Shown here: positions 7,883-15,401 of the stretch, in pieces | Layout: every line of letters begins with the position of its first letter | Numbering within the stretch: the stretch's first letter is position 1 | Virus record (IMG/VR): IMGVR_UViG_3300001349_000012 | Location: 25,048 to 68,008 of that record | From: a virus | Direction: 5' to 3' (one strand) | Length of the DNA: 42,961 bases | Translations under genes and position numbers: made by a program | Notes under the pieces: generated by a model | What the model was told of the DNA's origin: nothing | Database searches by the model: none | The model's input: only the letters and a program-made list of their open reading frames with translations

Positions 7883-8584
7883 TTATTGTCCTAATTCGGC
7901 TTGTTGTGGGTTCATCATGCTGTCGACTTTTGCTAGACGAGCCTCAATGACTTCCCAGTTGAGTTCTTTCATCATAGCGACTACGTAAGTTCTAACATCA
8001 CCAAGATAGTCTCTGTAGTATGCGTGTTGGTGTGTGTCCATTACTATAACAGGTATGAATCCCATTGGGACGTTAGTTGCATTTCCTTCCACGGCTATGT
8101 TCATGTATGAGTTAAGGAACATATTGTATCCTAATACCGCCCAGCCAGACTTTGTAGCTGAAGTGCATGCTATAAAGTCTTTTTGCCAGGCATCAAATGA
8201 TCCGAAGTCTCTTTCTATTCTCATAAAAGAAAGTGAGTTCATTGAGATCTCAGAGTGTATATCACCGACATTAGCAAAGAAAAGTTCATGAAGCCAGACT
8301 GAATTTAGTGAGTCTACTTCGTTCTCTTTTGTCATCTTAAAAACTGAATGTAGTGGGTTTGAGGTTGAACGCTCTAAAGTGTCTAGTTCAGCTGAAGCTC
8401 TGTTGAATACATCTACATACCCTTGGTATATGCCAAAGTGATTTTCTTTGTTTTTAGCAGAAAGCATGTCAGTGTTTAATTTGTATGACTTTTTGCTTGC
8501 AACAAATGATTCATCTAATCTTTGAGCTTTTTTTGTAATCCCTAATGAATCACTTATGATTTTTTTTATTTTATTGTTTTTCAT
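7883..8584 (-). CDS. Fe/Mn superoxide dismutase homologue with N-terminal extension
   Basis: A 233-residue protein related to Fe/Mn superoxide dismutases, which convert superoxide to oxygen and peroxide. The four metal ligands can be placed: His49 (ENHFGIYQGYV), His99 (VWLHELFF), Asp183 and His187 (MDTHQHAYYRDY). FGSFDAWQKDF and SGWAVL are also typical. The gateway Tyr is kept (Tyr56), but the second-shell His after the first ligand is missing, and the usual DxWEH is DTHQH, so metal choice and activity are uncertain. Residues 1-30 precede the dismutase fold and begin MKNNKIKKIISDSLGI, a weak form of the tag on neighbouring proteins. It sits within the tagged-protein block and overlaps the upstream stop by 1 bp. 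Confidence 0.85.
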   Translation of the reverse strand: MKNNKIKKIISDSLGITKKAQRLDESFVASKKSYKLNTDMLSAKNKENHFGIYQGYVDVFNRASAELDTLERSTSNPLHSVFKMTKENEVDSLNSVWLHELFFANVGDIHSEISMNSLSFMRIERDFGSFDAWQKDFIACTSATKSGWAVLGYNMFLNSYMNIAVEGNATNVPMGFIPVIVMDTHQHAYYRDYLGDVRTYVVAMMKELNWEVIEARLAKVDSMMNPQQAELGQ

Positions 8585-8952
8585 TATAGTCCCATCGCCT
8601 CTTTTACAAGAGTTCTTAATTTAGTAAGTGATTCATAGACTTCTTTACTATTACTATCTTTATCACCATGTATCTGTTCATCATCGTCGCTGGAGGCGTC
8701 TTTTGGAAGAATATAATTTTTCTGAAATTCTTCTTTCGTTACGTCGAAAGGTTCTCCTCCCATTGCAGATAGTAGTGTTACGACATCATCACCTGAGCCC
8801 TGGATTGTGAATTTCTCTCTTGTTTCACTGTTCATTACTGTTAACATGTCAGTCAGTTTTTCTAAATCATCGAGCTCGCTTATAGTGTTTTCAACTATAT
8901 TTAAAGTCTCGTTTTTGATAATTTCCATAATGTTGTCTGAACTTAAACGCAT
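8584..8952 (-). CDS. Small acidic protein with tag-like N-terminus
   Basis: A 122-residue protein starting MRLSSDNIMEIIKNETL, which has the spacing and hydrophobic pattern of the tag but lacks the I-x-E tripeptide. The rest is acidic, with a low-complexity stretch near residues 86-100 (DASSDDDEQIHGDKD) and a helical end. GTGGGA precedes the ATG. It directly precedes the dismutase gene, with TAATG coupling. Function is unknown. Confidence 0.75.
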   Translation of the reverse strand: MRLSSDNIMEIIKNETLNIVENTISELDDLEKLTDMLTVMNSETREKFTIQGSGDDVVTLLSAMGGEPFDVTKEEFQKNYILPKDASSDDDEQIHGDKDSNSKEVYESLTKLRTLVKEAMGL

Positions 8953-8979
8953 TTTATCCCACTTCTTATTTATTAAATA

Positions 8980-9420
8980 TTACGTTTCATCGTAAATATC
9001 AGTAAATTGTTCAACTTCTATTCCTGACTTCCGTAGTAATTCTAGCCCAGACGTGTCTCTATATTCTTTGTAATAAACTACTTTATCTATTTTTGAATTA
9101 ATTATTGCTTTACTACACATTCTACAACAACTGAGTGTAACATACATTGTTTTCTTCTTTGGATTGTTAAAATCCATTTTTAGAAGAGCATTGACTTCAG
9201 CGTGTAGAAACCCAGACATACCTGCTTTATCAGACTCTGCCTCGTTTGGACCATTTTTATGATCTCCATTATACCCAAGAGCAAGAATTTGTGTATTGTC
9301 GTCTGTTACTATTACGGCGCCTACTTTGTGTCTTTGATCTGTTGAACGTGATGCGATTATATGCGCAGTCTTCATCCATACTTTGTCCCAACTTGGTCTT
9401 TTGTATTTATTGTCGCTCAA
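8980..9420 (-). CDS. Deoxycytidylate (dCMP) deaminase
   Basis: A 146-residue member of the zinc-dependent cytidine/dCMP deaminase family. The zinc ligand and proton shuttle lie in LHAEVNAL (His-Ala-Glu) and the Cys pair in LSCCRMCSKAII. The family's usual Pro before the first Cys is replaced by Cys. dCMP deaminase produces dUMP for thymidylate synthesis, fitting the thymidine kinase, dUTPase-like enzymes and RNR nearby. No thymidylate synthase lies in this window. The start overlaps the upstream gene's stop by 4 bp. Confidence 0.9.
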   Translation of the reverse strand: MSDNKYKRPSWDKVWMKTAHIIASRSTDQRHKVGAVIVTDDNTQILALGYNGDHKNGPNEAESDKAGMSGFLHAEVNALLKMDFNNPKKKTMYVTLSCCRMCSKAIINSKIDKVVYYKEYRDTSGLELLRKSGIEVEQFTDIYDET

Positions 9421-9644
9421 AATGGATTCTCCTCACAGTGTTTTATTATTACCATCACTGTTTCAAAATATTCATCATCTAGTTCTTTATATGACGACCC
9501 AAGAATTGTTGCTATTACTTTTGGTATGTGTGCGTATGGATTCCGGCCTTTAGGATGTCTCGATGAATCTGGAAGCATCCCAGTTAGGTTAGACGCCGCC
9601 TCACGGATAGCTTTAAGAATTATTTTTTGATTCTTCTTTGTCAT
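9417..9644 (-). CDS. Hypothetical small protein
   Basis: I prefer ATG at 9644, which gives 75 residues (MTKKNQKIILKAIREAASNL at the start). A longer in-frame start at 9743 would overlap most of the end of the methyltransferase gene. GAGG lies about 12 bases upstream. The protein is basic at its N-terminus and acidic at its C-terminus, without known motifs. It sits between two enzymes of DNA modification and nucleotide metabolism. Confidence 0.6.
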   Translation of the reverse strand: MTKKNQKIILKAIREAASNLTGMLPDSSRHPKGRNPYAHIPKVIATILGSSYKELDDEYFETVMVIIKHCEENPF

Positions 9645-10176
9645 CTTCTTGAATTGCCTCGTTTCCCCAGACGTCCCATTGAATGTTTCGTGGTTTTCCG
9701 CGATGGAACATGTCAATGTATGGGCCGATAGATCTGTTTTCAACCATGTCGTAGAACTCTTCTGGTTTCTGTGAATGAGCTCTTCGCTTGGCAGGTATAA
9801 TGGAAGGAATTGATTTTGTAGCAGTCTTCACGTTATATCCTTTTCCGCGAGTCCCAAACAAGACTAATTCGTGCTGCCCACGGTGATATTGTCCGAGTCC
9901 GAATCTATCTTTAACCCATACCCAGTTAGTCTTATAAGTAAAGCCAAGGGCTTCCATTACCTTTAATCCGTCTTGTAAAAAACTGTTTGTTACCCATAGA
10001 TAGAGATGTGCGTCTTCATTAATATGTCTAAATGGCTCTGATTGAGCTATAGTTGCTATTATTGCAGGCGTCTTCATCACTGAATAGTGTTTTTGTGCGC
10101 CTCTTTTAATTTTTCCGCCGCCAACTTCTGACCACGGTGGGTCAATAACAAGTGTTTTATATTTTTTATTATTCAT
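9613..10176 (-). CDS. MT-A70-family adenine N6-methyltransferase
   Basis: A 187-residue protein with the catalytic DPPW motif at residues 12-15 and the MT-A70 hallmarks YLWVTNSFL, TNWVWVKDRFGLGQYHRGQHELVLFG and RAHSQKPEEFYDMVE. Phage members methylate adenine in DNA, usually to resist host restriction; the target sequence cannot be read from the gene. No partner endonuclease is seen, so it is an orphan enzyme. It overlaps the upstream gene by 8 bp and the downstream gene by 32 bp. Confidence 0.92.
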   Translation of the reverse strand: MNNKKYKTLVIDPPWSEVGGGKIKRGAQKHYSVMKTPAIIATIAQSEPFRHINEDAHLYLWVTNSFLQDGLKVMEALGFTYKTNWVWVKDRFGLGQYHRGQHELVLFGTRGKGYNVKTATKSIPSIIPAKRRAHSQKPEEFYDMVENRSIGPYIDMFHRGKPRNIQWDVWGNEAIQEDDKEESKNNS

Positions 10177-11182
10177 TTTGAGCTGTCTCCGTTATAACAT
10201 CAAAAGTATCGTCTTCAACTTCGCTTAATAGCGCAGTGACTGCTTCAACTGCAGCTGCCTTTACTGTATCACCGGCTTCTTCAAGTTGCACTTTGATCTT
10301 GTTCAGTTCTTCTTTTGCAGCAGTTGTATCTACTTTCTCCTCTACGATATCAAATAGATCATCAACAACAGTATCACCTGGGAGCGAGAACCCAGCTGCC
10401 TTAGCATGACCGCCGCCACCGTATTCTTTTGCGAATTCTGAAACATCTATGTTGTCATGATGTGCCCGTAGACTCACCTTAATATTGCGCTGTTCGTGAT
10501 CATAAAACCAGATCACTGCTACATCACAATCAGGGGCTAACCTTGAACCGATTTCTGACATCCAGTGTGATGAGTTCACAACATACGCTCTTTTACCGTT
10601 AAAAACTCGTCGCTTAGCCTTGTCTGCGATTTTCTTTACAACAGTCTTGCTGTATGCTAAAATTATTGCGCCTTGTTTCATTGCAGATTCAATTACAGAT
10701 TCATCTTCGAACTTAGAGAACTCTTCAAACTCAAAGGGAACCATGTCAAAATAAGCACTAAATTCTTTTGAATAAGAGACTTCCCACTTCCAGAGATCAC
10801 GGTCTTCAATTAGCTTTAACAACTTAGGTGGCTCTTTTCCAGGGTGGAAATACTTCCATGTAATTACAGCGCCTGAATGATTCATGTCAAAAATAGCTTC
10901 TGGTATATCGTGTAGCTCTACAACTGCAGACTTATGGTGATCAAGAATTACAAGTGAGTTTGCGTCCTGAATCATCTTCTTTGTTGTTTCGTTATTAAAA
11001 CTAAAATCACATATTGCTACATTCTTTCCAGTTACATCTGGTGGTGGTGACCCATGTTTGCATGCAATATATTTTGCTTTTGATCCGAGCAATTTCCATG
11101 CAGCCCAAGCTGCTCCGAAGCCATCACTACAATTTGCGTGGTATATTACAATTTCGACTTCATTTGGGTTTGGTTTTCCCAT
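10169..11182 (-). CDS. DHH/DHHA1 phosphoesterase (NrnA/RecJ-like)
   Basis: A 337-residue protein with DHH-superfamily metal motifs: YHANCSDGFGAAW, ICDFSF, and LDHHKSA. The C-terminal DHHA1 motif GGGGHAKAAGF binds the substrate phosphate. Members degrade short oligonucleotides or cyclic dinucleotides, or act as RecJ exonucleases. The compact size suggests a NrnA-like nanoRNase or cyclic-nucleotide phosphodiesterase rather than RecJ. Residues about 270-337 form an acidic helical extension not needed for the fold. It overlaps the thymidine kinase gene by 1 bp. Confidence 0.88.
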   Translation of the reverse strand: MGKPNPNEVEIVIYHANCSDGFGAAWAAWKLLGSKAKYIACKHGSPPPDVTGKNVAICDFSFNNETTKKMIQDANSLVILDHHKSAVVELHDIPEAIFDMNHSGAVITWKYFHPGKEPPKLLKLIEDRDLWKWEVSYSKEFSAYFDMVPFEFEEFSKFEDESVIESAMKQGAIILAYSKTVVKKIADKAKRRVFNGKRAYVVNSSHWMSEIGSRLAPDCDVAVIWFYDHEQRNIKVSLRAHHDNIDVSEFAKEYGGGGHAKAAGFSLPGDTVVDDLFDIVEEKVDTTAAKEELNKIKVQLEEAGDTVKAAAVEAVTALLSEVEDDTFDVITETAQNE

Positions 11183-11742
11183 TATCTTCCCTTTTCAATA
11201 AATTTATTATGCTTAAAACATCTTGGCTCGTAGAGCTCAGAGCCACCGACTTCTATTTCACTGCTTGAACTTGTTTTCTTAATTGTGTAGTAGGCATCTT
11301 TTTCGCATTTAGTGCACACTGCAGGGCATTTCTCAATTCTTGTTGCCCATCTATACATTTTTTCCATTTCTTCGAACGGTTGTAAAGTTGCAGACATGTC
11401 TAGCGAAGATATTAATATTGTCTTTCCTTTTCTATACTGACCTATTAAAACATCAGCAGCTCCAGGGATCATAAATGCCTCGTCTACGGCTATTACAGCA
11501 TGCATCTCCTGTATATATTCTATCATGCTATTACCGTCTTTTACACAAATTGCCTTCACTTTTGCACCTAAGTGTGTAGTAATGTGGTGCTTGTTGTATC
11601 GAGAATCAATATCTGGCTTAAATGTTATGAATTTTTTCTTTTGATAAGACAGTCGATCAAGCCTTGTCAAAAGACGCGATGTCTTAGAGCCAAACATTGG
11701 TCCACAGTATATTATGAAGCTTGGGTTATTTTTTTCTTTCAT
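11182..11742 (-). CDS. tdk: Thymidine kinase (type II)
   Basis: A 186-residue thymidine kinase, which phosphorylates thymidine to dTMP. The P-loop is GPMFGSKT near the N-terminus, the Walker B-like region is AVDEAFMI, and a zinc lasso is formed by CPAVCTKC and a later Cys (PRCFKH). The length matches the family. It overlaps IMP dehydrogenase by 4 bp and the DHH gene by 1 bp, so it is part of the same operon. Its role is thymidine salvage during DNA replication. Confidence 0.94.
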   Translation of the reverse strand: MKEKNNPSFIIYCGPMFGSKTSRLLTRLDRLSYQKKKFITFKPDIDSRYNKHHITTHLGAKVKAICVKDGNSMIEYIQEMHAVIAVDEAFMIPGAADVLIGQYRKGKTILISSLDMSATLQPFEEMEKMYRWATRIEKCPAVCTKCEKDAYYTIKKTSSSSEIEVGGSELYEPRCFKHNKFIEKGR

Positions 11743-12776
11743 ACAGTTGAGCCCAAGATATGTGGTTTTCCGTCATTTAGACCAGACATAGTTCGAATTC
11801 CCCATTTCGCCTTTATATTTATGTCGCAGATGTTAAACGCATTACAGTATGACATTCCGCTCTTCAGACCTTTTGTCAAGTCATTAACGATATCTATTGC
11901 TGATCCTTTCGCTGATACTAGTGTTTTAACACCTTCTGCAGTAGGAGTGAACAACTTGTTTTTATCGGGCCTGTTCGACATTGCCGCTGAAGATGCCATT
12001 CCTCTGTATTCTTTTACTTTTCCTGCACTTGTCTCAATAAACTTGCCAGGTGTTTCATCTGTTCCACTCAAAAGTGAACCAATCATTACAAGGTCGGCAC
12101 CAGCAGTAAGTGCCTTCACGATATCACCAGATGTCTTTATACCACCATCTGCAATGATATGAGTACCACATTGATCAGCAGCGTATGAACAATCTAGAAC
12201 AGCAGTAAACTGAGGAACTCCGTGCCCTGTGACGATATTTGTGCTGCATGCGCTTCCATTTGATATTCCAACTTTGATGCTGTCTGCTCCCCAGTCGTTT
12301 AGATCAAAAACAGCTTGTGGAGTTGCAACATTTCCAGCTATAACAAATGTATCGGTATAGTTTGTTTTAATCCACTTAAGCATTTTTTTCATCATCTCTG
12401 AGTGACCGTGGGCTATGTCAACTACAAAATGGCGAGCGCCTGAAGAATATAGTGAGTCAAATCTTAATTTGCTATGATCATTTACACCTACGGAAACGAA
12501 ACAATCTGCGCCGCTTACTCTTACTATATTATAGTCCTCTAAGTTTTCATTAATTGACATGAATCTATGAAGAGCTCCAACACCACCTGATTTAAACATA
12601 GAGATGGCCATTTCTGTACCAGTGATTGTATCCATGTTTGCAGACATTATTGGTGTTCTTAGATGAAAATCGCCTAATTGAGTTGTTGTGTCTACTGATG
12701 ATCTTGAACTTATCTCTGAGTATTGTGGTATCAAGTATACGTCATCGTAAGAGTAGCTGTATGTATTTCTGTTCAT
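11739..12776 (-). CDS. guaB: IMP dehydrogenase lacking CBS domains
   Basis: A 345-residue member of the IMPDH/GMP reductase family. The catalytic Cys is Cys177 in [13 protein letters not shown]. The phosphate-binding segments [15 protein letters not shown] and [14 protein letters not shown] and the later RGMASSAAM and GLKSGMSY resemble IMP dehydrogenase more than GMP reductase. IMP dehydrogenase oxidises IMP to XMP, the committed step to guanine nucleotides. The two CBS domains that normally interrupt the barrel are absent, with a direct join near residues 75-90. Such a form may escape CBS-mediated nucleotide control. GMP reductase, which also lacks CBS domains, is the alternative. Confidence 0.88.
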   Translation of the reverse strand: MNRNTYSYSYDDVYLIPQYSEISSRSSVDTTTQLGDFHLRTPIMSANMDTITGTEMAISMFKSGGVGALHRFMSINENLEDYNIVRVSGADCFVSVGVNDHSKLRFDSLYSSGARHFVVDIAHGHSEMMKKMLKWIKTNYTDTFVIAGNVATPQAVFDLNDWGADSIKVGISNGSACSTNIVTGHGVPQFTAVLDCSYAADQCGTHIIADGGIKTSGDIVKALTAGADLVMIGSLLSGTDETPGKFIETSAGKVKEYRGMASSAAMSNRPDKNKLFTPTAEGVKTLVSAKGSAIDIVNDLTKGLKSGMSYCNAFNICDINIKAKWGIRTMSGLNDGKPHILGSTV

Positions 12777-13711
12777 TTTATTTCCTTTTTACTGTCGAGA
12801 CTATTTAATGTCTCTTCGATACCTTCATTAAAACATGTTTCTGTTGAAAAACTTAAATGTGATTTTATTCTTGACGAATTACCTAATGACAATTTAATGT
12901 CTCCTTTTCTTGGTGGTGCTTTCTTCACGTTAATTTTACCAAAATAATCATAAAAATATTCCAAAACTTTATTATTTGTTGTTGGAACGCCAGATGAGAT
13001 ATTATACGAAATACCTTTAAATTGTTCACTGTGATTAGCAACTACAATATTTGCTCTGACGACGTCATCAATATAGACGTAGTCTCTTGACTGTGTTCCG
13101 TCACCGTCTAGGGTTAGCGGAATATTGTTTTCAATACAATGAAGCCACGTTGATATAACTGAAGAATATTGTGAACTGCCGTCTTGTCCTGGGCCGTATA
13201 CATTAAAGTAGCGTAATGACACTATGTCAATGTCATAAAGATTACAAAATATTTTCGATATATCTTCGATGGCAGATTTTTGCCATGCATACGGAGTTAT
13301 TGGGTGCTTATCGTATGTAGACGCTATTTCGTGTTCGTATTTGTCACCATATACGGCAGCAGATGAAGAAAAAACTATCCTGTTTACATTTCCTATTGAC
13401 GCTTCAAATAGTCTTAATGTAGAGGCTATGTTTATTTCTGTTGTTAGAGCTGGATACTCTACTGAGTATTTTACGCTTGGAATTGCAGCTAGATGAAAAA
13501 CAGTATCAAACTTTTTTTCTTTTATAAGTTGTATTATTTTTTGATTATCAAAGTTTTCAGTAAATATTTTACAATCTATGTTTTCTAGATTCAATATGTT
13601 GCCAGATGATAAATCGTCAACGACATACACTTCTATGTTTTGTCTGACTAATTGTTTTACTAGTGCAGACCCAATAAAACCACAACCACCTGTCACTAGA
13701 CATGTCTTCAA
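12773..13711 (-). CDS. NAD-dependent nucleotide-sugar epimerase/dehydratase
   Basis: An extended short-chain dehydrogenase related to UDP-glucose/UDP-GlcNAc 4-epimerases. VTGGCGFIGS is the NAD-binding glycine motif, SSSAAVYGD carries the catalytic Ser, PYAWQKSAIE is the YxxxK motif, and RYFNVYGPGQD and DGTQSRDYVYIDD are typical of the family. No ATG is available. I prefer TTG at 13711 because GGTGA lies 5 bases upstream and the product then begins MKTCLVTGG; TTG at 13723 and GTG at 13720 are alternatives. A promoter lies just upstream. The substrate cannot be fixed, but the GlmS gene in the same window suggests an amino-sugar nucleotide. Confidence 0.88.
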   Translation of the reverse strand: MKTCLVTGGCGFIGSALVKQLVRQNIEVYVVDDLSSGNILNLENIDCKIFTENFDNQKIIQLIKEKKFDTVFHLAAIPSVKYSVEYPALTTEINIASTLRLFEASIGNVNRIVFSSSAAVYGDKYEHEIASTYDKHPITPYAWQKSAIEDISKIFCNLYDIDIVSLRYFNVYGPGQDGSSQYSSVISTWLHCIENNIPLTLDGDGTQSRDYVYIDDVVRANIVVANHSEQFKGISYNISSGVPTTNNKVLEYFYDYFGKINVKKAPPRKGDIKLSLGNSSRIKSHLSFSTETCFNEGIEETLNSLDSKKEIK

Positions 13712-13735
13712 GCTATTCACCAAAATGTATTAATG

Positions 13736-13764
13736 ATTATACTATTGAGTGTCAATAAGTTCAA
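13736..13764 (-). promoter_or_regulatory. Sigma70-like promoter for the epimerase operon
   Basis: The minus strand has TTGAAC (13759-13764), a 17-bp spacer and a perfect TATAAT (13736-13741). The predicted start site is near 13729, 18 bases before the TTG start at 13711. It would drive the epimerase, IMP dehydrogenase, thymidine kinase and later genes. Confidence 0.75.
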
Positions 13765-13775
13765 TGTAAAATTTA

Positions 13776-13798
13776 GCTAAATAATAATAATATTCAGC
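13776..13798 (-). terminator. Weak hairpin after the YkuK-like gene
   Basis: GCTGAATA and TATTTAGC form an 8-bp stem with one G-U pair around a 7-base loop. TAAATTTTA follows, so the U-run is poor. Its position between the YkuK-like stop and the epimerase promoter fits a weak terminator. Confidence 0.3.
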
Positions 13799-13806
13799 GC
13801 TTGTTT

Positions 13807-14280
13807 TTATTTAGCGTGTCTGTCAGCTATTGATGATGACGACCATGCGTCTGGCTTAACTTTAATTTTGAAGCCAGCACCTTTTGCAAACCCAGACAGC
13901 ATATCACTGAAACGGCTTGTTGCGTTTCCAGCATCTGGTGCAGAGGCGTCTATGTGAAGTTCTATATTCTCTACGTTTTTTTCACGTAATGATAAACCTA
14001 TTTCAACTGACTTATTTACTTCATGAAGAATTCTATTAACAAGAGAACCGAACTTACCAACTTTTATTCTTTCTTTGTTGTAGAAATATGTTCCACCATT
14101 TCTTTTTTCTTCGTTGTGCATACAAATTACTGTTGCAAATATAAATTTATCTTTGTCCATGTGTGAGTCAGTGCCGATGTAGATCCCGCCGCCTTGATTT
14201 GTATGTTCTTTGATCTTTACAAGCATATCTTTGTGATCAATTACATCACCATTTGGGTACATCCATATCAAATCATCCAT
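13807..14280 (-). CDS. YkuK-like (DUF458) RNase H-like protein
   Basis: A 157-residue protein similar in layout to YkuK/DUF458 proteins, thought to have an RNase H-like fold. Recognisable parts are GIYIGTDSHM, RNGGTYFY, LHIDASAPDAG and the closing KPDAWSSSSIADRHA. Acidic residues at Asp38 (GTDSH) and in the HIDAS strand could bind metal. The biochemical role of the family is not established. GGTGAGC precedes the ATG at 14280. The gene is separated from glutamine synthetase by 47 bp. Confidence 0.8.
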   Translation of the reverse strand: MDDLIWMYPNGDVIDHKDMLVKIKEHTNQGGGIYIGTDSHMDKDKFIFATVICMHNEEKRNGGTYFYNKERIKVGKFGSLVNRILHEVNKSVEIGLSLREKNVENIELHIDASAPDAGNATSRFSDMLSGFAKGAGFKIKVKPDAWSSSSIADRHAK

Positions 14281-14327
14281 CTGCTCACCATTTTATTAAT
14301 TGGTATCTTTAGACACCCGTATTTTAA

Positions 14328-15401
14328 TTATTTGTTTGTCGTAACAAGTGACTTAAGAATAGCATTTGTTGTTTGATATGGATCAATACTTGAGGCGGGT
14401 CTGCGGTCTTCAAAGTAACCACACCAATTGTTCTGTATAGTTTGAATTGGGATTCTTACACTACATCCTCTATCAGACACCCCCCAAGAAAACTCATCCT
14501 TTGAAGAAGTCTCTAGATCGCCTGTCATTCTAAGATGATTATCGGCACCGTATACTTTCATGTCTTCTTTGTGATTTAGAGCAAGTCTGTCCATTATTGC
14601 TTTGAATTTCTCTTCTGTTCCGCTTTCACGAAGTTCTTTAGTAGAGACGTTATGATGCAGCCCTGCGCCATTCCAGTCTCCCATAACAGGCTTTGCTTCG
14701 AAAGTAACAGCAAGACCATGCTTTTCTGCAATTTTTAATAGTATCCAACGTGATAACCAGATTTCGTCTGATACTAGTGTTGGGCCTACATTTGGACCGC
14801 CTACTTGATACTCATGTTGACCAGGTTTTACCTCTACATTTGTTCCAGTGATATGAATTCCTGCATTAATACACGCGTCGACAAGTTCTTCTGATATCTC
14901 TCTACCAAAGCATCTATCCGCTCCAGCAGAACAATAATATGGTCCTTGTGGGTATGGGTATCCACCGGTTGGGAACCCAAGTGGACGGCCGTTCTCTGTT
15001 ATAGAGTATTCTTGCTCTAGACCAAACCCTGCTTCAAGCGACATATTGGCAATTTCATTTTCTACAAGTGTATGACGATGATTTGTAACGTGAGGTGTTC
15101 CGTCTGGGTTTAGCACTTCACAAAGCACAATTACAGACTTTCCATCATTTCTTACTGTATCTGTTACAGCTCTTACTGGTAAAAGAATGCAATCGCTATT
15201 ATCACCAGTTGCTTGTCCTGTAGATGAACCGTCGAATGACCATGTTGGAAGTGAAGAAACATCGCCCTTAGCCAAAAGCGCTACATCTTCGGTTGTAAGC
15301 TGGTGAACTTTTAATTTAGATCGTAGAGTCCACGTTTCACCATGGAAACCATTTAGGCCGATCCATACATACTCAAGTTTTAATGTTGTTACTTCTTTCA
15401 T
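14328..15401 (-). CDS. Glutamine synthetase, type II (GSII)
   Basis: A full-length 357-residue GSII enzyme, which makes glutamine from glutamate, ammonia and ATP. Motifs in order: WSFDGSSTGQATGDNSD (residues 54-70), metal-binding GLEQEYS (128-133), GPYYCSAGADRCFGREI, GTNVEVKPGQHEYQVGGPN, KPVMGDWNGAGLHHN (237-251) and WGVSDRGCSVRIP followed by YFEDRRPASSIDPY. The bacterial type I adenylylation segment is absent, as expected for GSII. Such genes are rare in phages. It overlaps the upstream gene by 4 bp. Its product feeds GlmS and nucleotide synthesis. All catalytic motifs are intact, so activity is likely. Confidence 0.95.
   Translation of the reverse strand: MKEVTTLKLEYVWIGLNGFHGETWTLRSKLKVHQLTTEDVALLAKGDVSSLPTWSFDGSSTGQATGDNSDCILLPVRAVTDTVRNDGKSVIVLCEVLNPDGTPHVTNHRHTLVENEIANMSLEAGFGLEQEYSITENGRPLGFPTGGYPYPQGPYYCSAGADRCFGREISEELVDACINAGIHITGTNVEVKPGQHEYQVGGPNVGPTLVSDEIWLSRWILLKIAEKHGLAVTFEAKPVMGDWNGAGLHHNVSTKELRESGTEEKFKAIMDRLALNHKEDMKVYGADNHLRMTGDLETSSKDEFSWGVSDRGCSVRIPIQTIQNNWCGYFEDRRPASSIDPYQTTNAILKSLVTTNK

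Noticed and set aside
11739-12776. GMP reductase
   Set aside because: Size fits, but the C-terminal segments ([18 protein letters not shown]) and [11 protein letters not shown] look like IMP dehydrogenase; kept as the alternative.
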